DNA of 64,000 nucleotides from Mumia sp. ZJ1417 (GCF_014127285.1 NZ_CP059901.1:744001-808000), one strand, 5' to 3'; positions 25,035 through 34,410 are shown, counted from the stretch's first letter. Numbers and translations are program-made. The notes: generated by a model from the sequence alone, not told the origin.

Positions 25035-27649
25035 GCGCCCTCGCCCGCTGGTGGCTCGCGCTGCGCATGGCGCGTCGCGACGTCCGTCGCTCCAAGGGCC
25101 GCAGCGCTCTCGTCGCGGTGATGGTCGGGACGCCGGTGATGCTCGCGGTGATGCTGTCCACGCTCTATGCGACCGACGACGTGACGCCGCTGGAGGCCAT
25201 GCCCGCACAGCTTGGATCGTCCGAGGCGCAACTGTGGTGGAAAGGCTTCCCCGTCCAGCAGTCGCCGGACGGCCAAGACGGTGGCGGCTCGAGCGCCGAG
25301 GACCGCGCCCCTGAGCCCGACCCGGGCCCGGACGGCGTCCGCGCGGTCCTGCCGGGAGCCGAGGTCCTCGAGGTGCGGTCGAGGTTCGTCACCTTCGTCG
25401 GGCGCGCCGACGGCCCGCTCCGCGAGGTCGACACCACACCTCCGATGGCCGACGGCCTCGTCGACCTCACCGACGGGCGTACGCCGGAGCGTGTCGGCGA
25501 GGTCGTCCTGACGCCGCACCTGCGCGACCGCCTCGACGCCGCGCTCGGCGCGACGGTCGACGTCGCCGGCCGGGACGTGACCGTGGTCGGCGTGGGGACG
25601 TTCGGGTCGGTCGACCCGTATCCCCTTGCGTCCGGCGCCGTCGGGTTCCCCGGCACGTTCGACCTCGGCGAGGGCAACGGCGTGGAGAACGAGTACCTCG
25701 TCGACCGCGACGCGCCCGTCACCTGGGAGGACGTCAAGCGCCTCAACAGCGAAGGCTTCTGGGTCATCTCGCGGCACGTCCTCGAGAACCCGCCGCCCGC
25801 GTCGGCCCGGTACGACCTCGACGCGTGGAACGCGGGGCAGGACACAACCGAGCAAGCCGTCCTCGTGATCATCGTGACCGCGGTGCTCCTGCAGGTCGTG
25901 CTGCTCGCGGGTCCGGCGTTCGCTGTCGGAGTGCGACGCCAGCGCCGCGACCTCGCGCTCCTGGCCGCTGCGGGCGGGACGCCGGCCGACGTCCGCCGTA
26001 CGGTGCTCGCTCAGGCGGCGGTCCTGGGCGCGGGCTCGTCCGTCGTCGGTGCCGCGCTCGGGCTCGCGGCGTCTCCGCTCGTTGTCGCGGTCCTGCCGCG
26101 ATGGTTCGACGAGGGGTTCGGGCCGTACGACGTGATGTGGCCGGCGGTTGCCGCGGCGGTCGTCCTTGGCGTGGTGGCCTCGCTGCTCGCGGCACTGGTC
26201 CCGGCGCGACAGGTCGCGAACCAGGACGTCACCGCCGCCCTCGTCGGCCACCGCGCGGCGCCGAGCCGGCGCAACGGGTGGCCGCTCGTCGGTCTCGCGC
26301 TGGTGGCCGTCGGGCTGGGTGTCTGCTTCACCGCAGGGATCCAGCCTGGTGGCGAGACGGCGGTCGCCGCCAGCACGGTCGCGATCGTCCTCGGCACCGT
26401 GTTCCTCACGCCGTTGGTCATCGGGCTGGTGGGCAGGGTCGGTGGACGCCTGCCGCTGACGCTTCGCCTGGCGGTGCGCGACACTGCCCGACAGCGATCC
26501 CGCAGCACGCCTGCCATCGCGGCCGTGATGGCGACCGTCGCCGGTCTCACCGCGCTCGCGATCGCGAACGCGAGCGACTTCGAGCACGACCGCCGGTCGT
26601 ACGAGTTCACCTATCCGGTCGGGACGACGGTGCTCAGCGAAGGTGGGAGACCGATCGACGCGGTAGCGCGAGCTGCCGGCGAAGCCGCGGGGGTCGCCTT
26701 CACGCCGATCGGGACAGCAGGGCGAGTCGGGAACGAGAGGGCCGGCGAGGGTTGGTGGACCGACGTCGCGGTGGAGACCGAGGAGTGGGGTCCCTGGGCG
26801 ACGACGTCGGTCGCCGTCGCGACAGCCGAGGAGCTTGCTGCGTGGGGTGTCGAGCTGACGCCCGATCAGATCGAGACCCTTCGTACGGGAGGCGCGCTGG
26901 TCGCAGGACCCTCCGTGCTCGATGCGGGCGGGCGGGTCAGGGTTGCGGTAGACGAGCAACCAGCCGACGGGACATCGGGCCACTCGCGCACGGTCTCGCT
27001 CGATGCCTCTCCCGCCGACCTCGGCATGGGGGCGGTGCCGCAGGGGCGCGAGCCGGTCGTCGCGCTCGCCGTGATCGCCCCGCAGACCGCGCAGGCCCAG
27101 GCCGTCCCGTACGAGCGGAGCAGGGCGATCGCCGACTCCATCCTCTCGGACCAGCAGCTCCGCGACGTCCGTGCGGCCCTGCGTGAGCTGCCCGGGGAGC
27201 AGAGCACATGGACCGAGCAGGGGTTCGGCGGGACGTTCACCGTGCAGCTGCTGCTCCTGATCGGCGCCGGAGGCATCGCGGTTCTCATCGGCACGCTCAG
27301 CGCGACCGGGCTGGCGCTCGCCGACGCCCGTCCGGACTTCGCGACGCTCGCGGCGGTCGGTGCCGGGCCTCGGACTCGTCGGGGAGTCGCTGCCGCCCAG
27401 GCAGTGGTGCTCGGCGTTCTCGGGGCACTGCTCGGCGTCCTCGTGGGCTTCGCGCCCGGGCTCGCGGCGGCCTGGCCGCTGACCTCCGGGCGGTGGGGAG
27501 CGCTTGAGGGAACCGGCAGCGGGCCGGTCATCGACATTCCTTGGGGGATCCTCGCGACCCTCGTCTTCGTGGTCCCGCTGATCGCCGCAGGGGCGTCGGC
27601 GATCGTCACCCGCGGCCGGGTTCCGCTCACCCGGAGGCTCGCGCAATGA
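25031..27649 (+). CDS. FtsX-like ABC permease
   Basis: An 872-aa membrane protein with an N-terminal helix (SALVAVMVGTPVMLAVMLSTLYA), a large extracellular region (about 45-275), two FtsX-type four-helix-like blocks (about 275-400 and 725-860), and a second extracellular part with two domains in between. Size and layout match the actinobacterial fused-type MacB permeases that export peptides or act on the envelope. The start overlaps the ATPase stop by 4 bases (ATGA). Third gene of the PadR operon. Confidence 0.9.
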   Translation: MSALARWWLALRMARRDVRRSKGRSALVAVMVGTPVMLAVMLSTLYATDDVTPLEAMPAQLGSSEAQLWWKGFPVQQSPDGQDGGGSSAEDRAPEPDPGPDGVRAVLPGAEVLEVRSRFVTFVGRADGPLREVDTTPPMADGLVDLTDGRTPERVGEVVLTPHLRDRLDAALGATVDVAGRDVTVVGVGTFGSVDPYPLASGAVGFPGTFDLGEGNGVENEYLVDRDAPVTWEDVKRLNSEGFWVISRHVLENPPPASARYDLDAWNAGQDTTEQAVLVIIVTAVLLQVVLLAGPAFAVGVRRQRRDLALLAAAGGTPADVRRTVLAQAAVLGAGSSVVGAALGLAASPLVVAVLPRWFDEGFGPYDVMWPAVAAAVVLGVVASLLAALVPARQVANQDVTAALVGHRAAPSRRNGWPLVGLALVAVGLGVCFTAGIQPGGETAVAASTVAIVLGTVFLTPLVIGLVGRVGGRLPLTLRLAVRDTARQRSRSTPAIAAVMATVAGLTALAIANASDFEHDRRSYEFTYPVGTTVLSEGGRPIDAVARAAGEAAGVAFTPIGTAGRVGNERAGEGWWTDVAVETEEWGPWATTSVAVATAEELAAWGVELTPDQIETLRTGGALVAGPSVLDAGGRVRVAVDEQPADGTSGHSRTVSLDASPADLGMGAVPQGREPVVALAVIAPQTAQAQAVPYERSRAIADSILSDQQLRDVRAALRELPGEQSTWTEQGFGGTFTVQLLLLIGAGGIAVLIGTLSATGLALADARPDFATLAAVGAGPRTRRGVAAAQAVVLGVLGALLGVLVGFAPGLAAAWPLTSGRWGALEGTGSGPVIDIPWGILATLVFVVPLIAAGASAIVTRGRVPLTRRLAQ

Positions 27650-27678
27650 CGCTGGAAGTCACTAGCCCGTCACCCACT

Positions 27679-27762
27679 GTTACGCAACCGTTACCGGAGA
27701 ACGGAAACATTCTGAGTAGCACCGACGTCTACAGTGGTCACAAGGTACGGCACAAGGTGTAG
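27679..27762 (+). promoter_or_regulatory. GTTAC direct repeats and tandem 12-mers ahead of a small ORF
   Basis: GTTAC-N6-GTTAC (27679-27694) is followed by a TACAGT -10-like word (27730-27735), then two tandem copies of CACAAGGT(A/G)(C/T)(G/A)G (27739-27762). GTTAC direct repeats resemble MtrA-type sites of actinobacteria, but that is a guess. Nothing else is visible in 27650-27771. Confidence 0.35.
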
Positions 27763-27771
27763 GGGGCACTG

Positions 27772-27906
27772 ATGTCGCACATCGATCTTGCAGAACGCCA
27801 AAGAAGGGCCGCACGGCTCCGGATCGCCCAGCTCGTCGCGCTCAGGCGCGCGACTGCCAGCGGCCTGGAACGCACGGCCGGCAGGGAGCCCAAGTCTTCG
27901 TCGTGA
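27772..27906 (+). CDS. 44-aa small basic protein
   Basis: Begins MSHIDLAERQRRAARLRIAQ after AGGGGGCACTG; one amphipathic, Arg-rich helix and a Ser-rich tail. It has its own promoter-like region and ends 46 bases before the HAD gene. No family recognised. It could be a short transcript with little coding meaning. Confidence 0.4.
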   Translation: MSHIDLAERQRRAARLRIAQLVALRRATASGLERTAGREPKSSS

Positions 27907-27952
27907 GGCTAGCGTCGTCGTGATGGCGCGCAGGGCCGCGTAGCCTGCGGGG

Positions 27953-28594
27953 GTGCCCACTCACGATCTCGGGACCTCCCCGCTCCTCGGCTTCGACCTC
28001 GACATGACGCTGATCGACTCGCGTCCGGGGATCAAGGCCGTCTATGACGAGCTCTCCGCGCGGACCGGCGTGCCCCTCGACTCCGACCTGGTCGTCTCGC
28101 GGCTCGGTCCACCCGTCGAGTCTGAGCTCGCGCACTGGTTCCCCGACGCGGACGTCCCGGCGATGGCCGACCTCTACCGGGCGCTCTACGCCGACATCGC
28201 CGTGGCGCGGATCGCCCCCCTCGGTGGAGCACGCGAGGCGTTCGACGCGGTCCGCCAACGCGGCGGCCGGGTCGCCGTCATCACCGCCAAGAACTCTGCC
28301 GACGCCCAGCGGCACCTCGACCACCTCGGGCTCGAGGCCGACGAGGTCCGGGGGAGGGCGTGGCGTACGGGCAAGGCAGACGCCCTGCGTGAGCTCGGAG
28401 CGGTCGCCTACATCGGCGACCACGTGCACGACATGGAGGCGGCGGAGCTCGTCGGGATCCCTGGTGTCGGCGTCACGACCGGACCGTGCTCGCGCGACGA
28501 GCTCGGCGCCGCAGGGGCGGCCATCGTGCTCGCCACGCTCCTCGAGCTGCCCGACCATCTGGACGCGGTGTGGCCTGCGACCGAGGTGGCCTAG
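27953..28594 (+). CDS. HAD-family phosphatase (phosphoglycolate phosphatase-like)
   Basis: A 213-aa HAD hydrolase. Motif I GFDLDMTLIDSR (nucleophile Asp 15), motif II VAVITAKNSA, a Lys in RTGKADALRE (motif III), motif IV YIGDHVHDMEAA. The all-alpha cap between 20 and 85 is as in Gph. The GTG start follows TAGCCT by 6 bases, so the mRNA is probably leaderless. The next gene begins 57 bases after its stop. Confidence 0.85.
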   Translation: MPTHDLGTSPLLGFDLDMTLIDSRPGIKAVYDELSARTGVPLDSDLVVSRLGPPVESELAHWFPDADVPAMADLYRALYADIAVARIAPLGGAREAFDAVRQRGGRVAVITAKNSADAQRHLDHLGLEADEVRGRAWRTGKADALRELGAVAYIGDHVHDMEAAELVGIPGVGVTTGPCSRDELGAAGAAIVLATLLELPDHLDAVWPATEVA

Positions 28595-28651
28595 GCTTGG
28601 CCTGGTCCCCGCGGCACCGCCGCCCACGCGCGACGAAGGTGAGGTCAAGCC

Positions 28652-29047
28652 GTGCCTGTTGGCAAGGTCAAGTGGTACGACCCTGAGAAGGGGTTCGGAT
28701 TCCTGAGCCGCGAGGGCGGCGAGGACGTCTTCGTCCGTGCCGACGCGCTGCCCGCGGGAGCGACCACGCTCAAGCCAGGCACCCGCGTGGAGTTCGGCAT
28801 CGTCGCCGGACGCCGTGGCGACCAGGCGCTTCAGGTCCGCGTGCTCGACCCGACGCCCTCGGTCTCCAAGCAGCAGGCCAAGGCGCGCCGCAAGCCCGCC
28901 GAGGACATGGCGGTCATCGTCGAGGACACGATCCGGCTCCTCGACGGGGTCGGCGAGACGTACCGTGCCGGCCGCCACCCCGAGAGCCGTACGGCCAAAC
29001 AGACGGCGGCGCTCCTGAGGGCGCTCGCCGACGAGCTCGCGACCTGA
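28652..29047 (+). CDS. cold-shock domain protein with C-terminal extension
   Basis: A 131-aa protein: an OB-fold cold-shock domain at 1-67 (VGKVKWYDPEKGFGFLSRE contains RNP1 KGFGF; EDVFVRA is the RNP2 counterpart), then about 60 residues that are charged and helical (KQQAKARRKPAEDMAVIVE). Typical CspA is about 67 aa, so this is the long actinobacterial type. Binds single-stranded nucleic acid. GTG start, with GGTGAGG ahead. Confidence 0.88.
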   Translation: MPVGKVKWYDPEKGFGFLSREGGEDVFVRADALPAGATTLKPGTRVEFGIVAGRRGDQALQVRVLDPTPSVSKQQAKARRKPAEDMAVIVEDTIRLLDGVGETYRAGRHPESRTAKQTAALLRALADELAT

Positions 29048-29103
29048 CCCCAGCCCGGCGACCCTGCGTGGTGGTGGCTTGCCACGTACGGAAGAATGGT
29101 CAT

Positions 29104-29934
29104 ATGTCTGCCCCTCATACTGCGCCAACCCGTGCGTCCTCGGCCCGCGCGCCGAAGCTCGACGCGGTCGCGGCGGGTGCGATCGACGTCGCGCGTGCCG
29201 CGCTCGTCGACGAGGTGGGGGAGAAGCAGGTCGGTGAGCACCTCGGTGCTCGTGCCGAGGGTGACCGGGTGGTCACGCACCTGTTCGCGGCCGCGATGCC
29301 CGGCTACCGGGGCTGGCACTGGTCGGTGACGGTGGCGCGCGCCCTGCGCCAGAAGAAGGTCACTGTCGACGAGGTGGTCCTCCTCCCGGGTGAGGACGCG
29401 ATCGTCTCGCCGGTCTGGACGCCCTACAAGGACCGCGTGCGGTCGGGTGACATGAACCCCGGTGACCTCCTGCCGCCCGAGGAGAACGATCCTCGCCTCG
29501 CGCCGGCGTGGTTCGTGGGCGACGACGCGGTCGACGCCGAGGTCGATCCGACGTCGGTGCGCCCGATCGCGGACGAGGTCGGGCTCGGCCGCGTCGAGGT
29601 GCTCTCGCTCGAGGGTCGCGACGCTGCCGCTCAGCGCTGGTACGACGGCTCTCGAGGCCCCGACACGCTCCTGACCCAGCAGGCGCCCGGGCGCTGCCGC
29701 ACGTGCGGCTTCATGGTCTGGCTGAGCCCCCCGCTCGGATCGTTGTTCGGGGTGTGCGCCAACGCCATGGCCAACGACGACGGCCAGGTCGTGTCGTTCG
29801 ACCACGGCTGCGGTGCCCACTCAGAGGCGCGCGTAAAGCGCCAGACTGGCCCCGGGCCGGCGCCGGTGCACGATACCGTGACCGTCGACGACGTCGACGA
29901 CGTCGACGACGTCTCGGACGTCGAGCCCGTCTGA
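29104..29934 (+). CDS. DUF3027 protein
   Basis: A 276-aa actinobacterial protein of unknown function (DUF3027). The conserved part runs from LDAVAAGAIDVARAALVDEVG through GYRGWHWSVTVAR and VVLLPGEDAIVSPVWTPYKDRV to a late CRTCGFMVWLSPPLG with a possible zinc site (CxxC plus later Cys and His). The tail has three in-phase repeats of the 9-base unit for Val-Asp-Asp. The ATG at 29104 follows AAGAAT by 6 bases and is preferred over 29068. It is commonly found next to a cold-shock gene, as here. Confidence 0.82.
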   Translation: MSAPHTAPTRASSARAPKLDAVAAGAIDVARAALVDEVGEKQVGEHLGARAEGDRVVTHLFAAAMPGYRGWHWSVTVARALRQKKVTVDEVVLLPGEDAIVSPVWTPYKDRVRSGDMNPGDLLPPEENDPRLAPAWFVGDDAVDAEVDPTSVRPIADEVGLGRVEVLSLEGRDAAAQRWYDGSRGPDTLLTQQAPGRCRTCGFMVWLSPPLGSLFGVCANAMANDDGQVVSFDHGCGAHSEARVKRQTGPGPAPVHDTVTVDDVDDVDDVSDVEPV

Positions 29935-30015
29935 CCGCTCGTCCGTTCCGGCCCGCCAGGGTCGGTGTGACACGAATCGCGCCCTCATTAGTTGTGTGCT
30001 GAAAGCATTCGTTTT

Positions 30016-30044
30016 AAGGTTGCATAGCAAAACCAACTAACCTT
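30016..30044 (+). promoter_or_regulatory. inverted repeats upstream of the MarR-DHA2 operon
   Basis: AAGGTT (30016-30021) and AACCTT (30039-30044) form 6-base arms; nested between is TTGC-ATA-GCAA (30020-30030). The AT-rich pocket and position 15-40 bases before the ATG suit MarR autorepression. Confidence 0.5.
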
Positions 30045-30058
30045 GAGGCGGGCCCTGC

Positions 30059-30589
30059 ATGCTCACGACCGAGACGGCAGAACGGATGGTCGGCGTCCTC
30101 GGCAAGCTCAGCCGGGCGCTGCGGTCGTCCAGCCACCGCTGGGAGCGGCTCAACGGCGGCATGCGACGCCAGGATCACACCGTGCTGCGACGACTCCAGC
30201 GTCACGGCGAGCAGCGCATGAGCGACCTCGCGGATGCGCAGTGCGTGACCGCGTCGGTCATCAGCCGCCAGATCGCCGCCCTCGAGCAGGAAGGCCTGGT
30301 CGAGAGAAGGAGCGACCCCGCCGACGCGCGCGTCGGCCTGATCCGCCTGTCCGACCACGGCAGCGCTCGCCTCGAGGACGCCACGCGCAGGTACGCCGGC
30401 TTCGTCAGGTCGGTCTTCGCCGACTGGGACGACGCCGAGGCCGCGCGCATGGCCGACCTGATCAACGAGTTCGCGGACCGGTTGGCTTTAGATCTCGAGC
30501 ACTTCGAGGGACACCTCGACACTGACCCGGTCGTGGCGTCCGCCGCTGCGGCCTTCGACCGTACGAACGAGAGGAACCGCACCTCGTGA
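30059..30589 (+). CDS. MarR-family repressor
   Basis: A 176-aa winged-helix regulator: DHTVLRRLQRHGEQRMSDLADAQ, then VTASVISRQIAALEQEGLVERR and the wing DPADARVGLIRLSDHG. It overlaps the start of the DHA2 exporter by 4 bases (GTGA), so it most likely represses that exporter and itself; an inverted repeat lies upstream. The ligand is unknown. Confidence 0.9.
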   Translation: MLTTETAERMVGVLGKLSRALRSSSHRWERLNGGMRRQDHTVLRRLQRHGEQRMSDLADAQCVTASVISRQIAALEQEGLVERRSDPADARVGLIRLSDHGSARLEDATRRYAGFVRSVFADWDDAEAARMADLINEFADRLALDLEHFEGHLDTDPVVASAAAAFDRTNERNRTS

Positions 30590-32151
30590 CCACCGCTCCA
30601 CCCAAGAGTCCAGACGAGCTCGACCACCGCGCCATCATGGAGGTGATGGTCGGCCTGCTGGCCGCGCTCTTCACCGCCATGCTCAGCAGCACGATCGTCG
30701 CGAACGCGCTGCCGACGATCATCGGCGACCTCGACGGCACCCAGTCGCAGTACACGTGGGTCGTCACGACCTCGCTGCTGGCGATGACGGTCAGTACGCC
30801 GATCTGGGCGAAGCTTTCGGACCTGCTCAACAAGAAGCTCCTGGTCCAGATCGCGCTGATCGCCTTCGTCGTCGGCTCGGTCCTCGCGGGCTTTGCCCAC
30901 GACGTGCCGACGCTTCTCGTCGCACGCGGTCTCCAGGGTCTGGCGATGGGTGGTCTCACGGCGCTCGCGCAGGCCATCATCGGCTCGATCATCCCGCCGC
31001 GTGAGCGCGGTCGCTACAGCGGCTACATGGGTGCGGTCATGACCCTCGCCACGGTCAGCGGCCCTCTCGTCGGTGGCGTGATCGTCGACTCCTCCCTCGG
31101 TTGGCGATGGACGTTCTTCGTGTGCGTCCCGTTCGCCGTGGTGAGCCTCTTCGTGCTCCAGCGCTACCTCAAGCTGACGACCTTGGTGAAGGACGTGAGC
31201 GTCGACTACGTCGGTGCCGTCCTCATCGCCATCGCCGCCAGCCTCCCGCTGCTGTGGGTGACCTTCGCGGGCAACTCGTACGAGTGGGTCTCCTGGCAGA
31301 GTGCCCTGTTCGTCGGCGGGACGCTCGTCGCGGCCGCCGCGTTCGTCCTCGTCGAGTCGAAGGTCCGCGAGCCGCTCGTCCCGCTCAAGGTCTTCACCGA
31401 CCGGACCACGACGCTCGCGATCGTCGCGAGCATCGCGGTCGGCATCGGGATGTTCGGCAGCTCGGTCTTCCTCGGCCAGTACCTCCAGGTCGCGCGCAGC
31501 TACTCGCCGACCGAGGCAGGCCTCATCACGATCCCGATCATGCTCGGATCGCTGGTCGGCACGATCGGGTCGGGCCAGCTCATCGTCCGGCACGGGAAGT
31601 GGAAGATCTTCCTCGTCTCGGGTGCCGCGCTGCTGATCGGCGGACTCGGCCTGCTCGGCACGATCGACCACGCGACGCCGCTGTGGCAGATGTGGATCTT
31701 CATGACGCTGATGGGCCTCGGCATGGGCATGCTCATGCAGAACCTCGTGCTCGCGGTGCAGAACACGGTCGACATCACCGAGGTCGGGATGACGTCGGGT
31801 GCGGTGGCGTTCTTCCGTTCCCTCGGCGGCACGATCGGCGTCTCCGTCCTCGGAGCGATCCTCGCCTCGAGCGTGAAGGAGAAGATCGCCGCCGGACTGC
31901 ACCAGCTGGGCATCCCTGCGTCGGAGTCCGCCGCGAGCGGCACGCTCGACCTCGCCCACATGCCCGAGCCGATCGCCGACGTCGTACGGATGGCGTACGG
32001 CGACGCGACGGGCGAGATCTTCCTCGTGGCCGCCGGTGTCGCCGTGATCGCGCTCATCGCGGTTTCGTTCATCAAGGAGGTCCCGCTGCGGACCACGCTC
32101 CGCAAGGAGGAGCCGGTGGACGCCGAGCGCGAGCGCGAGCCAGTCGCCTGA
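30586..32151 (+). CDS. MFS drug:H+ antiporter, DHA2 (EmrB/QacA) family
   Basis: A 521-aa, 14-helix transporter. The N-terminal LSSTIVANALPTIIGDLDGTQSQYTWVVTTSLL motif is split over helices 1-2 as in the EmrB/QacA family; GRYSGYMGAVMTLATVSGPLVGGVIVDS carries antiporter motif C (GPLVGG). Exports lipophilic drugs or metabolites using the proton gradient. GTG start inside the MarR stop; a strong terminator follows at 32162. Confidence 0.93.
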   Translation: MTTAPPKSPDELDHRAIMEVMVGLLAALFTAMLSSTIVANALPTIIGDLDGTQSQYTWVVTTSLLAMTVSTPIWAKLSDLLNKKLLVQIALIAFVVGSVLAGFAHDVPTLLVARGLQGLAMGGLTALAQAIIGSIIPPRERGRYSGYMGAVMTLATVSGPLVGGVIVDSSLGWRWTFFVCVPFAVVSLFVLQRYLKLTTLVKDVSVDYVGAVLIAIAASLPLLWVTFAGNSYEWVSWQSALFVGGTLVAAAAFVLVESKVREPLVPLKVFTDRTTTLAIVASIAVGIGMFGSSVFLGQYLQVARSYSPTEAGLITIPIMLGSLVGTIGSGQLIVRHGKWKIFLVSGAALLIGGLGLLGTIDHATPLWQMWIFMTLMGLGMGMLMQNLVLAVQNTVDITEVGMTSGAVAFFRSLGGTIGVSVLGAILASSVKEKIAAGLHQLGIPASESAASGTLDLAHMPEPIADVVRMAYGDATGEIFLVAAGVAVIALIAVSFIKEVPLRTTLRKEEPVDAEREREPVA

Positions 32152-32161
32152 CGCACGCCGT

Positions 32162-32199
32162 ACGAAGGGCCGCTCCCGAGCACGGGAGCGGCCCTTCGT
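32162..32199 (+). terminator. intrinsic terminator after the DHA2 gene
   Basis: A 17-base perfect stem (arms 32162-32178 and 32183-32199) with loop AGCA, then TGTGTC. It lies 11 bases after the stop and may also serve the convergent DUF2530 gene. Confidence 0.85.
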
Positions 32200-32232
32200 T
32201 GTGTCAGGGGTGCGGGTGCGGACGGTGCCGCG

Positions 32233-32772
32233 TCAGGAGCGGTCGAACTCAGCGTCGGCGTCGGCCTCGGTATCGGAGTCGAGCGCGACCTTGCGGCGGC
32301 GGCAGTATTCGACGCCGATGAGGCCCAGGCCGAAACCGGCCAGACAGGTCCACAGCCACCACACGTCACCGTTGCGCTGCAGCGTGCCGAGGAAGGGGAG
32401 CAGCCCGAGCAGCGCCGCGAGCCACAGGATCGAGCCGACCGTCATCGTGCGGATGCCGTCGACGTCCAGCGGCTTTGGATCGGGCACGACCTTGTGGACC
32501 GTGCTCCCGATCTCGAGCTCAGTGACCTGAGGTTTGTCGAGGCCGCGGGTGCGGCGGCGTGGAGCGGATTCGCGCTCTTCGCGCGCCTCGACGCGCGGAG
32601 TCGCCGCCACCGGCTTGGGCGGGGTCACCGCCACCGTCTCGGGAGGAGTTGCGGGAGAGGCGTCGGGCACGGGACGATCGGCGCGGCGGCCCCCGGCCCG
32701 GCGGGACTCATTGTGACCACGGCCACGCTTCGATGACGCGTCCGATGTCAACTTTCGCTTGCCTGAAGCCAC
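32233..32772 (-). CDS. DUF2530 membrane protein
   Basis: A 179-aa protein: a basic, Pro/Ala-rich N-terminal half (about 95 residues, low complexity), then the DUF2530 part KPLDVDGIRTMTVGSILWLAALLGLLPF with two transmembrane helices and GFGLGLIGVEYCRRRK. Function unknown; it is conserved next to purine permeases or MarR genes in actinobacteria. The GTG at 32772 follows TACTGT by 6 bases (leaderless), and longer readings would run into the permease. Confidence 0.75.
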   Translation of the reverse strand: MASGKRKLTSDASSKRGRGHNESRRAGGRRADRPVPDASPATPPETVAVTPPKPVAATPRVEAREERESAPRRRTRGLDKPQVTELEIGSTVHKVVPDPKPLDVDGIRTMTVGSILWLAALLGLLPFLGTLQRNGDVWWLWTCLAGFGLGLIGVEYCRRRKVALDSDTEADADAEFDRS

Positions 32773-32827
32773 GCCTTTACAGTACCCCCCTGGGGGAACA
32801 GTCCTACTTCGTACCGTCAGGAGCGTC

Positions 32828-34279
32828 ATGTCCACCCAGACCGCGACCGGAACCTTGGACCGGTTTTTCAAGATCTCGCAGAGAGGGTCGAGCGTCGGCC
32901 GCGAGATCCGCGGCGGCGTCGTCACCTTCTTCACGATGGCGTACATCATCGTGCTCAACCCGATCATCATCGCCGGGGTCCAGGACGCCGAGGGCAACTA
33001 CCTCGGTGGCGGCTCGCAGGCCCAGGCGTTCGCGCTCGTCGCGGCCGGTACGGCGCTCGTCGCCGGCGTGATGAGCATCCTCATGGGTGCCGTCGCGAAC
33101 TTCCCGCTCGCGATGGCGGCGGGGCTCGGGCTCAACGCGTTCGTCGCATACTCGATCGCCAGCCAGATGACGTGGGCCGATGCGATGGGCCTCGTCGTGC
33201 TCGAGGGCCTCATCATCCTGGTCCTCGTGCTGACAGGTTTCCGCAAGGCGGTCTTCGACGCGGTGCCGCTGCCGCTGAAGACGGCGATCTCGGTCGGCAT
33301 CGGCCTGTTCATCGCCCTCGTCGGACTCGTCAACGCCGGCGTCGTCCGTACGACCGGCAACGCCTCGCCCCCGATCGGCCTCGGCGTCGGCGGCACGCTC
33401 TCGGGCTGGCCGGTCCTGGTGTTCTGCATCGGCCTGCTCCTCATGATCGGCCTGTATGCACGCGGCGTCCGCGGCGCGATCCTCATCGGCATCCTCGTCA
33501 CGACGGTCATCGCGGTCGTCGTCGAGTCGATCACCGAGACCGGCGGCTCCGGCGGCGACCCGACCTCGAAGGGCTGGAACCTCAACGTCCCGAGCATGCC
33601 CGACTCGTTCATCGATCTGCCTGACTTCTCGCTGCTGGGCAACTTCTCGCTGCTCGGCTCGTTCGAGCAGGTCGGCGCCATCACCGCGGTGCTGCTGATC
33701 TTCACGCTCCTGCTCGCCGACTTCTTCGACACGATGGGCACCATGACGGCGATCGGTGCCGAGGCGGGGCTCAACGACGAGGAGGGCACTCCCGAGAACG
33801 CTCAGCGCATCCTCGTCGTCGACTCGCTCGGTGCGGTCGCCGGCGGCGCTGCCAGCGTCTCGAGCAACACCGCGTACGTGGAGTCGGCGTCGGGAGTCGG
33901 CGACGGCGCGCGTACGGGCCTTGCGGCCATCGTGACCGGCGTGCTGTTCCTGCTGGCCACGATCTTCTCGCCGGTCGTCGCGCACATCCCGAACGAGGCG
34001 GCCGTGCCGGCGCTCGTCCTCGTGGGCTTCTTGATGATGCAGCAAGTGATCGACATCCCGTGGAAGGACGTCGAGCTCGCGATCCCGGCATTCCTGACGA
34101 TCGCCCTGATGCCGTTCACGTACTCGATCACGGTCGGCATCGGCGCCGGGTTCCTGACCTTCGTGCTGATCAAGGTCGTGCGAGGCAAGGCGCGTGAGGT
34201 CCACCTGCTGATGTGGATCGTCGCGGCGATGTTCCTGCTCTACTTCGCGATCGACCCGATCACGCGCTGGATCAGCTGA
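32828..34279 (+). CDS. NCS2 purine permease (AzgA type, guanine/hypoxanthine)
   Basis: A 483-aa permease with 12-13 helices. AzgA marks: GSSVGREIRGGVVTFFTMAYIIVLNP (about 20-45), MAAGLGLNAF, and LADFFDTMGTMTAIG with the later SSNTAYVESASGVGDGARTG. It imports guanine or hypoxanthine with protons. The ATG at 32828 follows AGGAG with normal spacing. A CCCCCTGGGGG palindrome (32786-32796) lies in the 55-base divergent promoter it shares with the DUF2530 gene. Confidence 0.92.
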   Translation: MSTQTATGTLDRFFKISQRGSSVGREIRGGVVTFFTMAYIIVLNPIIIAGVQDAEGNYLGGGSQAQAFALVAAGTALVAGVMSILMGAVANFPLAMAAGLGLNAFVAYSIASQMTWADAMGLVVLEGLIILVLVLTGFRKAVFDAVPLPLKTAISVGIGLFIALVGLVNAGVVRTTGNASPPIGLGVGGTLSGWPVLVFCIGLLLMIGLYARGVRGAILIGILVTTVIAVVVESITETGGSGGDPTSKGWNLNVPSMPDSFIDLPDFSLLGNFSLLGSFEQVGAITAVLLIFTLLLADFFDTMGTMTAIGAEAGLNDEEGTPENAQRILVVDSLGAVAGGAASVSSNTAYVESASGVGDGARTGLAAIVTGVLFLLATIFSPVVAHIPNEAAVPALVLVGFLMMQQVIDIPWKDVELAIPAFLTIALMPFTYSITVGIGAGFLTFVLIKVVRGKAREVHLLMWIVAAMFLLYFAIDPITRWIS

Positions 34280-34365
34280 CCCTCGTCCACCCGCACCACC
34301 TCGTCGGCCGCGCCGCCCGCGCACCGACGGGGTGGTTCGGGGGATGGTACGTGAGGAGGGTCATT

Positions 34366-34404
34366 CGTTAACGTGTTTAATTAACATCGCTAACGACCTA
34401 TCAT
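34366..34404 (+). promoter_or_regulatory. operator/promoter of the second MarR-MFS operon
   Basis: GTTAA (34367-34371) pairs with TTAAC (34381-34385), and the overlapping CGTTA (34366-34370) with TAACG (34391-34395). TATCAT (34399-34404) is a strong -10 box ending 6 bases before the ATG, so the palindromes sit where a bound repressor would block polymerase. Confidence 0.62.
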
Positions 34405-34410
34405 GGTCGT

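Noticed and set aside
29884-29910. Tandem 9-base repeats that might be a CRISPR or VNTR
   Set aside because: Three in-phase copies coding Val-Asp-Asp inside the DUF3027 gene; simple coding repeat. No CRISPR array exists in the window.
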